A DNA stretch of 34,483 nucleotides from an uncultured Eubacteriales bacterium (GCA_900316455.1 ONCX01000009.1:1-34483), one strand, 5' to 3'; positions 24,429 through 32,903 are shown, numbered from the stretch's first letter. Notes: generated by a model from the letters alone, not told the origin. Translations and numbers: made by a program.

Positions 24429-25019
24429 TCATTGATCCTCCGGTTCAAAGCCTATGCCTTCAACATATTCCCTGACCATATGGCGGTATCTGTGATAAAT
24501 TGCCTCGCCGACCTGAATGAGATCCTCGCTTTCCTCATTTCCGCAGAGCATTGCGAACGCCTGTGCGACGCGGCGATCCTGATTGCCTTCGCGGCGGTAT
24601 GCGAGATAGTAGAATGTCAGGGAACCGGTAGCGCTCATATCGTCGTAAAGCTTAGGATCCTCTTTTTTAAGGGTGTCGTAGAAGACATTCAGAGCGGTTC
24701 CGACAAGAGCCTTGCCTGGAATATACTGCTCCATGCCGATAATAATGGAGAAAACCAGAAGCATGCTTCTGTGCAGCAGCATCGGATCAAGCTCTTCGGG
24801 AAGCGCGAACACACCGGAATTCAGATCGGGCATGCAGCGGTCGATTTCCATTACAAGAGAAGCGCCGAGCTGCATTGCGCGCCGGATATTGCGGCTGCCT
24901 TTTTTTTCGTTTATCAGCTTGACATATTCGCTGTCCTCTGGAATTTTATCGGCATCGCTGTCTCCGCTGAATATTTTAACGTCTCTGTCGTCATTTTCGT
25001 AATTGTATTCATTTGTCAT
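24429..25019 (-). CDS. Conserved-looking protein of unknown function
   Basis: I do not recognise this 196-residue acidic protein. The first 40 residues are hydrophilic and probably disordered ([20 protein letters not shown]). The rest looks like an all-helical bundle, with weakly hydrophobic helices such as [20 protein letters not shown] and [14 protein letters not shown]. No catalytic motif, signal peptide or clear membrane segment is evident. Start at ATG 25019, 8 nt after GGAGG. It lies between the PHP gene (21-nt gap) and ispF (1-nt gap), which suggests coupled translation with ispF. Confidence 0.7.
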   Translation of the reverse strand: MTNEYNYENDDRDVKIFSGDSDADKIPEDSEYVKLINEKKGSRNIRRAMQLGASLVMEIDRCMPDLNSGVFALPEELDPMLLHRSMLLVFSIIIGMEQYIPGKALVGTALNVFYDTLKKEDPKLYDDMSATGSLTFYYLAYRREGNQDRRVAQAFAMLCGNEESEDLIQVGEAIYHRYRHMVREYVEGIGFEPEDQ

Positions 25020-25040
25020 TTTATCCGCCTCCAAATGCTG

Positions 25041-25886
25041 TTAATTTAACTTAGCGCTGAATTCATCAAAGCGTGCGAGCATATCGTCGTCCGCGGTAAA
25101 CGAGCCGAGCGGGTGGCGCTGAATTTCCTCGGAAAAGTAACCGTGGAAGTCTGTGCCTCCGGTAAGCAGCAATCCGTTGTCGGCAGCGGCCTGACGTATG
25201 ATATTCATATGCTCCTGCGTGTTGCGGGGGTGATACAGCTCGATACCGTGAATGCCGGCGCGTATCAGGTCGCCCATCGTGGTAATGCTGTTGTAGACAG
25301 AGGGGTGCGCCATTACGATAACGCCGCCGGATTCGCGCAGATAGCTCATAGCTTCGAGCGAATCGACCTGATTGACCGGAACGTGACATGTACCTGTCCG
25401 TCTGTTGAAGAGCTTGCGGTAAAGCTCGCCGTACATCTCGTTTGTATAGCCCGCTTTCATCAATGCCAGAACGATATGCTGCTTGCCCATATATCCGGAA
25501 TCGCTTACGCCCTCTCTCACCATTTCCTCGGTTATAGGGTAAAGCTTCGAGACCTTTTCAAGCATAGCGAGCGTCGCGTTTGCGCGGTTTCTGGTGATGC
25601 GTTTCAGCAAGTCGTCAACCGCGTCAGGGTGCTTAATATTGTAACACAGAATATGCACCTTGTGACCGCGTGAATAGTCGAAGGTAGAGCATTCAACTCC
25701 GTTAATGACACGCACTCCGAGACTTCTGCCGAGTCCCTCCGCGTCGTAATCCGCCGCGTAGGAGTCGTGATCGGTAATTGCGAGAGCCGAAAGTCCCAGA
25801 CTGCGGGCAAGTCTTATCACAAATTCAGGCGAATCCGAGCCGTCGGAACGGTTGGTATGGCAATGCATATCAGCTGCCAAAATCAT
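25041..25886 (-). CDS. PHP-domain metal-dependent phosphoesterase (RNase AM/YciV-like)
   Basis: The 281-residue protein has the full set of PHP metal motifs: DMHCHTNRSDGSDSP at the N terminus, LAITDHDS (about 36-43), GVECST (about 64-69), IVMAHPS (about 190-196) and TGGTDFHG (about 240-247). Stand-alone PHP proteins of this length include E. coli RNase AM (YciV/RnaM), which trims 5' ends of RNA, and 3',5'-nucleoside bisphosphate phosphatases. Which activity applies here is undecided. ATG 25886 is preceded by an in-frame GTG at 25889. It is the first gene of the operon with ispF and has its own promoter. Confidence 0.85.
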   Translation of the reverse strand: MILAADMHCHTNRSDGSDSPEFVIRLARSLGLSALAITDHDSYAADYDAEGLGRSLGVRVINGVECSTFDYSRGHKVHILCYNIKHPDAVDDLLKRITRNRANATLAMLEKVSKLYPITEEMVREGVSDSGYMGKQHIVLALMKAGYTNEMYGELYRKLFNRRTGTCHVPVNQVDSLEAMSYLRESGGVIVMAHPSVYNSITTMGDLIRAGIHGIELYHPRNTQEHMNIIRQAAADNGLLLTGGTDFHGYFSEEIQRHPLGSFTADDDMLARFDEFSAKLN

Positions 25887-25938
25887 CACTTCCCGATTAA
25901 AGATAAGCGTCGAGCATTTATTTCATCAACGCTATATA

Positions 25939-25967
25939 ATTATACACTATATATACATCAAAAACAA
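25939..25967 (-). promoter_or_regulatory. Promoter of the PHP-ispF operon
   Basis: On the minus strand, TTGTTT (25962-25967) and a perfect TATAAT (25939-25944) are 17 bp apart. The leader to the PHP start is about 45 nt. Confidence 0.6.
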
Positions 25968-26037
25968 GGAGTAAAATGAAAAATTTATCAAAAATCACAA
26001 TATTTTTATTGAATAGCAATTAATGATTTTGAGAAAT

Positions 26038-27618
26038 TCAAGAAACGCCTGATTTTTTAGGCAGAGTAAAGCGGAAATACACGCCGTCGTCAGTGTTAGC
26101 GGCAGAATAGCTGCCTCCGTGAAGGCTTAATATTGAACTGACAATTTTAAGACCTATTCCGGAACCGCCGTATTTGCGTGTTCTTGCCTTGTCCACCTTG
26201 TAGAAGCTCTCCCAAATGCGGTCAAGGCTTTCCTCCGGAATGTGGCTGCCGGAATTGAATACGGTGCAGGATACATTGTCGCTGTTTTCGTTTACGTCTA
26301 CCGATATTCTTCCGCCGCGAGGGGTGTGGTGAAGCGCGTTTGACAGCAGATTGTTTATCACCTCTTCTATGCGGCCGCAATCTCCGGAAACAAGGCATTC
26401 GCCGTCGGAATGGAATTCCGCGGAAATACCTTGTTCGGCAAACATATAGGACATGGTTCTCATACGTTCGTCGGCAAGCTCCGACAGACTGAACGACGAG
26501 ATATCCAATATAGCTCCTGATTCAAGTTCAGCGAGATCGAGAAGACGTGCCGCTATGTTGTTGAGCTTGACCGCCTCATCGGAAATAACGCTGCAATAGT
26601 AGTCCTTTTCATCATTGTTGATGTTAAGCTGCAAGCCCTCGCAATAGCCCATAATGATTGCAAGCGGGGTCTTGAATTCATGCGAAACGTTGGAAAGAAG
26701 CTCGCGTCGCATGAGGTCGATTTTTTCTTTTTCCTTTATGTCATTTTTAAGTTGTGCGTTGGCGGCATGGAGCTGATTTATTTTGCTTTCAAGCTCTGAT
26801 GAAAGGTAATTGATGCTTTCCGCAAGCTGTCCAAGCTCGTCGTTTGAACGGATATCGAGCTTGACGCTGAAATCCATGTCCGCCATGCGTTTGGTTGCTC
26901 CGTTTATCATGAGTATGGGACGTGCGAAGTGGGAGCATAGCACAAGCGAAACAAGTCCGCTGATTATCATTGCGAATATTCCGAGCAGAAGCGCGTAGTC
27001 GTTGAACGCGGTCACAGCGTCCTCGATGGCTGATACAGATGTGTTCAGCATCACGTAATGGTATGAAATTTCACCGTTAACCGATGCGGGAACAACCGCG
27101 AAAAGGCTCAGATATGTGGTATCGGTTTTAGTATTGCGCCTTTTGCTTATAGCGGGGGATTCGAGAGTACCGTTTCCGCTTTTTTTATTTCCTGACTTTT
27201 CAAACAGGCTGTTGAAGAGCTGAACCGCGCCTTCATATTTATCGACTGATTTCATTCCCACGTCGCTGTCCATAGAGTTATAGAAGAAATTGAGTCTGTC
27301 GTCAAGAATTATAATATGAATATTGTCGGTTTCCTCCATGGACTTGAGTCTGGTGCTGAGAGAGTAAGAGGCCTTTCCTGAATCGTCTGTATCAGAGAAA
27401 TCCAGCTCTGAAATCTTGTGAAGAGTGGAGGTCAGCTTTTTTTCTTTCATATAATTATAATATGGCTGAAGCATAAGCTGATTAGTGATGAAAATAATCA
27501 GGAGAAAGAACAGAATGACGCCGAATGTAATGAGAAAAAGGCGTACACGGATGGGAAGGTTTCCGGTACGCCTGCTGATGTATGTGGATTTTTTCCGCAG
27601 TGAAAAATGATGACTCAA
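26038..27618 (-). CDS. Membrane sensor histidine kinase (HAMP-HisKA-HATPase)
   Basis: The 526-residue kinase has a first membrane segment at about 26-48, an extracytoplasmic domain of about 155 residues, and a second membrane segment at about 207-230. HAMP, coiled coil and HisKA with H313 in SNVSHEFKTPLA follow, then a HATPase with N box INNLLSNALHHTP and G2 box GGSGIGL. The extracellular part (LDDRLNFFYNSMD...) gives no clue to the signal. The start codon is TTG 27618: the Shine-Dalgarno GAGGTGA forms the last codons of the upstream response regulator, whose stop abuts the TTG. The pair is therefore translationally coupled and surely a cognate two-component system. No adjacent transporter or target gene hints at its output. 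Confidence 0.93.
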   Translation of the reverse strand: MSHHFSLRKKSTYISRRTGNLPIRVRLFLITFGVILFFLLIIFITNQLMLQPYYNYMKEKKLTSTLHKISELDFSDTDDSGKASYSLSTRLKSMEETDNIHIIILDDRLNFFYNSMDSDVGMKSVDKYEGAVQLFNSLFEKSGNKKSGNGTLESPAISKRRNTKTDTTYLSLFAVVPASVNGEISYHYVMLNTSVSAIEDAVTAFNDYALLLGIFAMIISGLVSLVLCSHFARPILMINGATKRMADMDFSVKLDIRSNDELGQLAESINYLSSELESKINQLHAANAQLKNDIKEKEKIDLMRRELLSNVSHEFKTPLAIIMGYCEGLQLNINNDEKDYYCSVISDEAVKLNNIAARLLDLAELESGAILDISSFSLSELADERMRTMSYMFAEQGISAEFHSDGECLVSGDCGRIEEVINNLLSNALHHTPRGGRISVDVNENSDNVSCTVFNSGSHIPEESLDRIWESFYKVDKARTRKYGGSGIGLKIVSSILSLHGGSYSAANTDDGVYFRFTLPKKSGVS

Positions 27619-28314
27619 TTATTTCACCTCAAGTCTGTATCCCAATCCGCGGACGGTAACTATCATGCTGCCCGCGTCGCCCAATTTTGAACGAAGCTGC
27701 TTAACGTGAGTGTCAACGGTGCGTAAATCGCCGAAATAATCATAATTCCATACGCCGTTGAGTATTTTTTCACGAGAAAGGGCGACGCCCTTGTTTTCAA
27801 GAAAGAAGAGCAGCAGATTATATTCCTTTGGAGTAAGCTCAAGCGGCTTGTCCCCGACGTAGGCGACGTGAGCCATGTCGTCAATACTGATGCTTCCGCA
27901 GACACGGCGGCTTTCGGTTATTTTTCCGGCTCGTTTGAGCAGCGCTTCAACTCTGGCGACAAGGAGGCTCGGAGAGAATGGCTTGGTAATGTAGTCGTCA
28001 GCGCCCAAGCGGAACCCGCCAAGCTGTTCGCTCTCAGTACTTTTTGCGGTAAGCAGGATAATAGGGACGTTGCTTTTGCGACGAATTTCGGAAAGGACAG
28101 TCCAACCGTCCAGCACGGGCATCATCACATCGAGTATAACGAGATCCGGTTCAGGTTCATTAACGGCAATCCTGAGTGCATCTCCGCCGTCGGCGGCTTC
28201 CATTATTTCAAACCCCTTGCGTGATAAAAAATCGCCGACAAGCTTTCTTATTCTGTCCTCGTCGTCGGCGACAAGTATTCTCAGCGCGCTGCCTGCCGAA
28301 TTTGAATTGCTCAT
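27619..28314 (-). CDS. OmpR/PhoB-family response regulator
   Basis: The 231-residue regulator has a receiver domain with the acidic pocket VADDEDR (residues 15-21), phosphoacceptor D62 in LVILDVMMP, conserved Thr in LLTAKS and Lys in DDYITKPFSP. The C-terminal winged helix contains LTPKEYNLLLFFLENKG, VDTHVKQLRSKLG and VRGLGYRLE. The start at 28314 follows TGAGGTG by 6 nt; an in-frame ATG at 28338 is upstream of that site. Partner of the kinase encoded immediately downstream. Confidence 0.94.
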   Translation of the reverse strand: MSNSNSAGSALRILVADDEDRIRKLVGDFLSRKGFEIMEAADGGDALRIAVNEPEPDLVILDVMMPVLDGWTVLSEIRRKSNVPIILLTAKSTESEQLGGFRLGADDYITKPFSPSLLVARVEALLKRAGKITESRRVCGSISIDDMAHVAYVGDKPLELTPKEYNLLLFFLENKGVALSREKILNGVWNYDYFGDLRTVDTHVKQLRSKLGDAGSMIVTVRGLGYRLEVK

Positions 28315-28469
28315 AAATAACACCTCAGATGTACACAAAAAAATCGAAAAATCAGACGAAATGGCATATCAATAAAATCGCATAAAATGCAGAATGTTAA
28401 AAGCGCCATATTTCACTTCTATTATACATCAGATTAATGTGTTAAAATTATTATATACATGATTTTTTT

Positions 28470-29054
28470 TTAAAAGTATTGTGATGGATTAGTGATTAAG
28501 TTGACTGAAGCCGCGAATTTACCGGCTTCTCGCAATAATTCCTCTTGGACTGCGTGAATAGAATCTATATTATCGGTGTTATTCAGCGTCACGCGGCAGA
28601 GCAGCTCGCAATTTGTTACAGTGAATATCTTTCGCAATTGCATAGCGGAAAAATCTCCGTTCTCATCGGGTGAACCTGCCGAGAGCAGCATGGCAACAGG
28701 ACGGCGTTTGGCTACAGGAGGGCGCTTGTCAAGAAAGAAGCGGGCGCTGTAATAGCGCTGCATTCTGTCGATAATAGCTTTCAACGGCGATGGGAACGAC
28801 ATGTTGTAAACGGGAGAGGCAATAATGATACCGTCGGCGGTTTCAAAGTCCGCAAAGAATGCGTCCATGTCGTTTAAGGCGCATCCCTCGGATTTGCGGC
28901 ATGCGCGGCAGTCGGTGCAGGGAGCGAAGCCACATTCGTAAGCGCTGTAATGAATAAAATCGGCGGTGAGATTCTCTGTAAAAAAGCTCAGCATTTGCTC
29001 GGAATATCCGTTGACGCGGGGACTTCCGCTTATTGTAAGAATTAATGGCTTCAT
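28470..29054 (-). CDS. Flavodoxin-fold NAD(P)H-dependent oxidoreductase, iron-sulfur flavoprotein-like
   Basis: The 194-residue protein has an NADPH-dependent FMN reductase fold: ILTISGSPRVNGYSEQML at the N terminus binds the FMN phosphate, and ASPVYNMSFPSPLKAIIDRM lies near the flavin ring. Between them, CTDCRACRKSEGC (about 46-58) is the compact cysteine cluster that binds a 4Fe-4S centre in iron-sulfur flavoproteins. That suggests an electron-transfer protein or quinone/redox-stress reductase in an anaerobe. It starts 6 nt after the pyrB stop on the same strand, so both share the pyrB promoter. Dihydroorotate dehydrogenase also needs a flavin electron path, but a direct link to pyrimidine synthesis is only suggested by position. 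Confidence 0.85.
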   Translation of the reverse strand: MKPLILTISGSPRVNGYSEQMLSFFTENLTADFIHYSAYECGFAPCTDCRACRKSEGCALNDMDAFFADFETADGIIIASPVYNMSFPSPLKAIIDRMQRYYSARFFLDKRPPVAKRRPVAMLLSAGSPDENGDFSAMQLRKIFTVTNCELLCRVTLNNTDNIDSIHAVQEELLREAGKFAASVNLITNPSQYF

Positions 29055-29060
29055 GATTTA

Positions 29061-30125
29061 TCAGGACTGGCGTTCGCAGTAAGCGCAGATTTTGCCGTGG
29101 GGGGAGTCAATGGAAATAGGCGGGAGATAAGGCTCAATGTGAGTAATGCATTTGGGATTTTTGCAGACGAATTCCGCGTCAGTTGCGGGCTTCTGTGGCT
29201 GCATGCTGCCGTGTTCGGAGGTCAGGCGGATAATGAGTGCCATTCTGCCGTACATTCCATAGAGGGTCTGCCGGAAGTAATAGGCACGCGGGTCGTCGTC
29301 AACCTCGTATGCGATTTCGTCCACGCGGGGCAGAGGGTGCAGAACGCAAAGCTCCGGCTTTCCGAGAGCCATTTTTTTTGCGTCAAGGACGTACACGCCC
29401 TTCTGAGCCTCGTATTCCTCCGGATTTGCGAAGCGTTCGCGCTGAATGCGGGTCATATAGAGGACGTCGAGATATGGAATAGCCTCTTCAATGGTGCGTA
29501 CCTCGGAATACTTGCAGCCGCAGGCGGTCACATAGTCCTTGATGTACTGCGGCATGGCAAGCTCACTGGTTGAAATGAATACGAAGGAATTTCCGCCGTA
29601 CCGCGCCATACACTTGCAGAGGGAGTGAACGGTCCTGCCGTTGGCGAGGTCGCCGCACATTCCGATAATGAGATTATCCATTCTGCTTGCGACATTGCGA
29701 AGAGTCACAACGTCGGTAAGCGTCTGTGTGGGGTGAAGGTGACCGCCGTCGCCCGCGTTGACTACCGGAACGCTGGAGTAGAGCGAAGCCGCCATTGCAG
29801 CGCCCTCAACGGGATGGCGTATGGTGAGGATATCCGTGTAGCCGCTGAGAACCGTGACGGTATCCTTCAGGCTTTCGCCCTTTGCGACAGAGGTTGCGCC
29901 GGGGTTGTCGAAGCCGATTATCTTGCCGCCCAGACGCAGCATTGCCGACTGGAACGACATCTGAGTCCTTGTTGAAGGCTCGTAGAAAAGCGTAGCCATG
30001 AGTTTGTCCCTGCAAGCGCTGCTGTAATGAGAGGGATGTCTGCTGATGCGGCACGCCATATCAACTATATCGTCCAGCTCTTCAATAGAGAGCTGATTTA
30101 AGTCAATTAAATTTCTGACTGACAT
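29061..30125 (-). CDS. pyrB: Aspartate carbamoyltransferase with fused PyrI-like zinc domain
   Basis: PyrB catalyses carbamoyl phosphate plus aspartate to N-carbamoyl-aspartate, the committed step of pyrimidine synthesis. Carbamoyl phosphate-binding motif FYEPSTRTQMSF (48-59), HPTQTLTD (131-138), MTRIQRERF (224-232) and LHPLPRVDEI (262-271) are intact. The normal chain would end near residue 305. Here about 50 more residues follow, with C321, C326, C347 and C350 in C-x4-C-x20-C-x2-C, including KICAYCERQ. This closely resembles the zinc domain of the regulatory subunit PyrI (C-x4-C-x23-C-x2-C in E. coli), without its nucleotide-binding domain. A PyrB-PyrI fusion is known in Thermotoga, but there with the whole PyrI. 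A TTGCCA/TATAAT promoter precedes the gene. Confidence 0.94.
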   Translation of the reverse strand: MSVRNLIDLNQLSIEELDDIVDMACRISRHPSHYSSACRDKLMATLFYEPSTRTQMSFQSAMLRLGGKIIGFDNPGATSVAKGESLKDTVTVLSGYTDILTIRHPVEGAAMAASLYSSVPVVNAGDGGHLHPTQTLTDVVTLRNVASRMDNLIIGMCGDLANGRTVHSLCKCMARYGGNSFVFISTSELAMPQYIKDYVTACGCKYSEVRTIEEAIPYLDVLYMTRIQRERFANPEEYEAQKGVYVLDAKKMALGKPELCVLHPLPRVDEIAYEVDDDPRAYYFRQTLYGMYGRMALIIRLTSEHGSMQPQKPATDAEFVCKNPKCITHIEPYLPPISIDSPHGKICAYCERQS

Positions 30126-30181
30126 ATATTATCAAAACCACCTTTAAGCCAGCTTGAAATGCTCATTCAACTGTCAGAATA

Positions 30182-30210
30182 ATTATAGCATAACCATGCT
30201 GCAATGGCAA
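30182..30210 (-). promoter_or_regulatory. Strong promoter for pyrB
   Basis: On the minus strand, TTGCCA (30205-30210) and perfect TATAAT (30182-30187) with a 17-bp spacer. The leader to the pyrB start is about 50 nt and shows no PyrR-type attenuator. Confidence 0.75.
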
Positions 30211-30376
30211 TAATTTTTTGAAGACTTAATAAAATTTCTGATTTAGTTCACATCAACAAAAAACTGTTGCTTTTTGATGAAGAATATGAGAAAATAATTT
30301 CAGAATATAAAAATATAAAAAATCCAACCGAATGCGTAAAAAAAAGGTTATATCAACAGGTGGGAAGTGATGCATT

Positions 30377-30919
30377 ATGTCCGGCGCAAGACTTGACGGA
30401 CGAACTGCCGACGCGCTTATACAGAGAATCGCTGTGGGAGATATGTCCGCGCTCGAATCGCTTTACTCAGCCATGTACGGCGAGATATTCGCATATCTCC
30501 GTTCCATGCTTGGCGGGGACAGCCACAGTGCCGAAGATCTGGCACAGGATACATTCATCAGAGTGTATAAATACGCGCCGAAATTTGCCGCTATGGGGCA
30601 GGGAAGAGCATGGGTATACAGGATTGCCGGAAGGCTGGCGCTCAACCATCTCGGCAAAGCTTCCTCCGGCTCGCCGCTGACTGAATCGGATCTGCAAGAC
30701 CTTGCGGATGTTGAGGATAACGCTGTTAATTCCAAAGCAGTTGCGGACGCTATGGCGGCGCTGTCTCCGGAGGAACGGCAGGTTGTATCGCTTCACGCCG
30801 TATCAGGTCTGACGCTGAGGGAAATATCGGATATTCTGAGTCAGCCGCTTGGCACGGTCAAATGGCGGCACGCGGAGGCAATAAAAAAGCTGCGTTCGCT
30901 CCTTGGCGGGCGCGATTGA
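30377..30919 (+). CDS. ECF-type RNA polymerase sigma factor
   Basis: The 180-residue protein has the two-domain layout of sigma-70 family ECF factors. Region 2 (about 20-90) contains ALESLYSAMYGEIFAYLRSM and the core-binding signature DLAQDTFIRVYKYAPKF. Region 4 (about 125-178) contains LSPEERQVVSLHAVSGLTLREISDIL and GTVKWRHAEAIKKLRS as helix-turn-helix for the -35 element. The GGGAAG site at 30362-30367 is 9 nt before the start. The next gene encodes a one-pass membrane protein likely to be its anti-sigma factor. I could not find a convincing ECF-type autoregulated promoter upstream, so its targets are open. Confidence 0.92.
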   Translation: MSGARLDGRTADALIQRIAVGDMSALESLYSAMYGEIFAYLRSMLGGDSHSAEDLAQDTFIRVYKYAPKFAAMGQGRAWVYRIAGRLALNHLGKASSGSPLTESDLQDLADVEDNAVNSKAVADAMAALSPEERQVVSLHAVSGLTLREISDILSQPLGTVKWRHAEAIKKLRSLLGGRD

Positions 30920-30934
30920 AGGGAGGCGGCAAAG

Positions 30935-31393
30935 TTGAAGAAAAAGAACGAATGGGACGAGCTGGAAAATAAGATAGGAGTTGTTCTCGGAGAAAGCGCT
31001 GCGCGTACAGCGCCGCCCTTTGCCGGAATTTCGGCAAAAATTGCCGCCGGCGAGCCTTACGAGAGCTTCGAGGAATTTTTTGACGGATCTGTTGAGCCGC
31101 GGCATATTGCACCGATTGATTCAAAGCTCAGATTCAGCCTGAGAGCGATAGCCGGAGCCGCGGCTGCGGTACTGCTGTTTTTCACAGCGGGAGGAATAAT
31201 ACTCGGCGCGATTTTTAACGGCGCCCTGTCGGATTCGCAGTCCGCAAAGGAATCCGTCGAAAATGCGGAATATTATGATTATTACGATGAAAACAAGTCG
31301 GCAGCCGAGGACAGCGGGCGTGCCGATGATAATGTGTCGGATTCAGACATGAAAGACACGCAGGTGCAAGAATCTTCCGGTTCACAGGAATAA
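30935..31393 (+). CDS. Single-pass membrane protein, putative anti-sigma factor
   Basis: This 152-residue protein begins at TTG 30935, 8 nt after GGGAGG (30921-30926), and starts 15 nt after the sigma factor stop. It has a cytoplasmic N-terminal part of about 70 residues, one membrane segment (AIAGAAAAVLLFFTAGGIIL, about 71-90) and an acidic, Ser/Asp/Tyr-rich outer tail. This is the usual topology of anti-sigma factors, and its place next to the ECF sigma gene supports that role. It contains no cysteine at all, so the zinc-binding anti-sigma motif (H-x3-C-x2-C) is absent. It would be a zinc-independent type, or a different partner; I rate the role as likely but unproven. Confidence 0.65.
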   Translation: MKKKNEWDELENKIGVVLGESAARTAPPFAGISAKIAAGEPYESFEEFFDGSVEPRHIAPIDSKLRFSLRAIAGAAAAVLLFFTAGGIILGAIFNGALSDSQSAKESVENAEYYDYYDENKSAAEDSGRADDNVSDSDMKDTQVQESSGSQE

Positions 31394-31407
31394 TAATGCG
31401 TACCGGA

Positions 31408-31436
31408 TTGACTTTTCTTCCGGAAAGATTTAAAAT
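31408..31436 (+). promoter_or_regulatory. Promoter for the phosphodiesterase gene
   Basis: TTGACT (31408-31413) and TAAAAT (31431-31436), 17 bp apart, each one mismatch from consensus. The gene starts 34 nt further on. Confidence 0.7.
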
Positions 31437-31469
31437 AATAGAAAACGAAATTTCCGGAGTGGTAATAAA

Positions 31470-32036
31470 ATGAAAATTATGATTGCGTCGGACATTCACG
31501 GTTCGGCTTATTACTGTGAACTGATGCTCAGGACATTCGAGAGCGAGAATGCCGACAGGCTGCTTCTTCTGGGCGATATTCTCTATCACGGACCGAGGAA
31601 CGATCTTCCAGAGGGTTATGATCCCAAGAAGGTAGCGGACTTGCTGAATAACATTTCCGAAAAAATAATATGCGTCCGCGGCAATTGCGACGCGGACGTG
31701 GATCTGATGGTGCTTTCGTTCCCGATGACGACGGAATGCGCGGTAGTTCCGATAGGGGAGAAGATGATGTACGCGACTCACGGACACGTTTACAATCCCG
31801 ACAGCCTGCCGCCTGTTCCGAAGGGGGATATGCTGCTTTACGGTCACACGCACGTTCCCGAGCTGCGTGAGTCCGGCGGCGTTATGTGCATAAATCCCGG
31901 TTCTGTGTCATTGCCGAAATGTTCAAGCGCACACAGCTGCATTCTGCTAAAGGACGGCATTTTCGGCTGGAAGGATTTAGAGACGGGAGACTATTACAGG
32001 TATTACGATTCGCTCGCCGACGAAAAGCATATGTAA
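31470..32036 (+). CDS. yfcE: YfcE-type metallophosphodiesterase
   Basis: The 188-residue calcineurin-like phosphoesterase has every metal-site motif: ASDIHGS (6-12), LLGDILYHGPRN (33-44), VRGNCD (69-74), THGHVY (102-107) and YGHTHVPE (122-129). The family YfcE/MJ0936 hydrolyses simple phosphodiesters in vitro, and its physiological substrate is not known. The N-terminal HGSAYYCE and central YDPKKVADLLN are typical of YfcE. GGAG (about 31455) serves as ribosome binding site. It has its own promoter, and the following amidase gene may be cotranscribed. Confidence 0.9.
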   Translation: MKIMIASDIHGSAYYCELMLRTFESENADRLLLLGDILYHGPRNDLPEGYDPKKVADLLNNISEKIICVRGNCDADVDLMVLSFPMTTECAVVPIGEKMMYATHGHVYNPDSLPPVPKGDMLLYGHTHVPELRESGGVMCINPGSVSLPKCSSAHSCILLKDGIFGWKDLETGDYYRYYDSLADEKHM

Positions 32037-32051
32037 CGCTTTGTAATAAAT

Positions 32052-32063
32052 TCGGCGCGCCGA
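32052..32063. repeat. GC-rich palindrome TCGGCGCGCCGA
   Basis: A perfect 12-bp palindrome between yfcE and the amidase gene, flanked by A/T-rich sequence. It has no T-run and is unlikely to be a terminator. Its role is unknown. Confidence 0.35.
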
Positions 32064-32113
32064 CAATAAATATGTAGAAGGCATTTAAAAAATTATTGTC
32101 GGGGGTTTTTGCC

Positions 32114-32851
32114 GTGAGCAGAATTATTCATATTCGGGCAAGGCACATTTTTCTTGTTTTCACCGCGTCGGTGCTTGCCCTGTCTTTTGTACTTGCCAGA
32201 GGAAATTACGCGCTGTCGGCTTCGGGTAACGTCGCATTGCCGGATAATGGCGGCAGAGTGATACTGATTGACCCGGGGCACGGGGGATTTGACGGCGGGG
32301 CGGTTGGCGTTAACGGAACCATTGAGAAGGACGTGAATTTATCCATATCGCTCAAGCTGCGTGATATTCTTACCGACGCGGGATTTACCGTGGTTATGAC
32401 GCGGGATACCGACTGTGCCCTTAACGACAGCGAGGACACTACAATTCGCAGGCGAAAGATAAGCGATATGCGTAACAGGCTTAATCTGACAAAGCTTTAT
32501 CCGGATTCGGTGCTTGTCAGCGTTCACCAGAACAAGCTGACCGAAAGCAGCAGGGTTCGCGGAGCGCAGATATTCTATTCTCCAAACCAGCCGGACAGCA
32601 AAGTGCTTGCGGGCTACATTCAGGATGAATTCAACGGGTGCATTCAGCCGGATAAGCCGAGGGAGACTGTAAAGACCGGCAAGAATCTTTATCTTTTCTA
32701 TCACGCGCAGAATGTGGCGGTGCTGTGCGAGTGCGGATTTCTTTCCAATCCGGACGAAGAGGCTCTGCTTTGCACGGAAGCTTATCAATACAAGGTTGCC
32801 TACTGCATATTCAGGGGCATTATGAAGTGGAACGAGGGTCTGAGCGATTAA
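32114..32851 (+). CDS. N-acetylmuramoyl-L-alanine amidase, CwlD-like
   Basis: The 245-residue amidase_3 enzyme begins with an uncleaved-looking signal anchor (HIFLVFTASVLALSFVLA). The zinc ligands are visible: His in LIDPGHGGFDGGAVG, Glu in TIEKDVNLSIS and His in VSVHQNK, and the catalytic Glu in LCECGFLSNPDEEALL. Size and layout match CwlD, which removes the stem peptide from muramic acid when spore cortex is made, but related enzymes act in vegetative walls. I favour GTG 32114 as start, with GGGGG 8-10 nt upstream; a TTG at 32096 in the same frame is less convincing. Together with the Spo0A-type domain elsewhere in the window this hints at, but does not prove, a spore-forming lineage. Confidence 0.87.
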   Translation: MSRIIHIRARHIFLVFTASVLALSFVLARGNYALSASGNVALPDNGGRVILIDPGHGGFDGGAVGVNGTIEKDVNLSISLKLRDILTDAGFTVVMTRDTDCALNDSEDTTIRRRKISDMRNRLNLTKLYPDSVLVSVHQNKLTESSRVRGAQIFYSPNQPDSKVLAGYIQDEFNGCIQPDKPRETVKTGKNLYLFYHAQNVAVLCECGFLSNPDEEALLCTEAYQYKVAYCIFRGIMKWNEGLSD

Positions 32852-32903
32852 CATTATATATATTGGAAGTCAATGCGAATTAAAGATTAAGGACTGATGA
32901 AAA

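Noticed and set aside
25976-26023. A 15-codon plus-strand frame with a good AAGGAG site in front.
   Set aside because: The ribosome-binding-like sequence coincides with the -35 region of the minus-strand PHP promoter; no plus-strand promoter and no recognisable peptide.
29061-30125. Treating the PyrB C-terminal extension as a frameshifted read into a next gene.
   Set aside because: The tail has the ordered four-cysteine pattern and KICAYCERQ seen in PyrI, and the next gene starts normally 6 nt after the stop.
30267-30376. An open frame from TTG 30267 with protein-like composition (DEEYEKIISEYKNIKNP) just before the sigma factor.
   Set aside because: It has no ribosome binding site, starts with TTG, and continues out of frame across the well-supported sigma factor gene.
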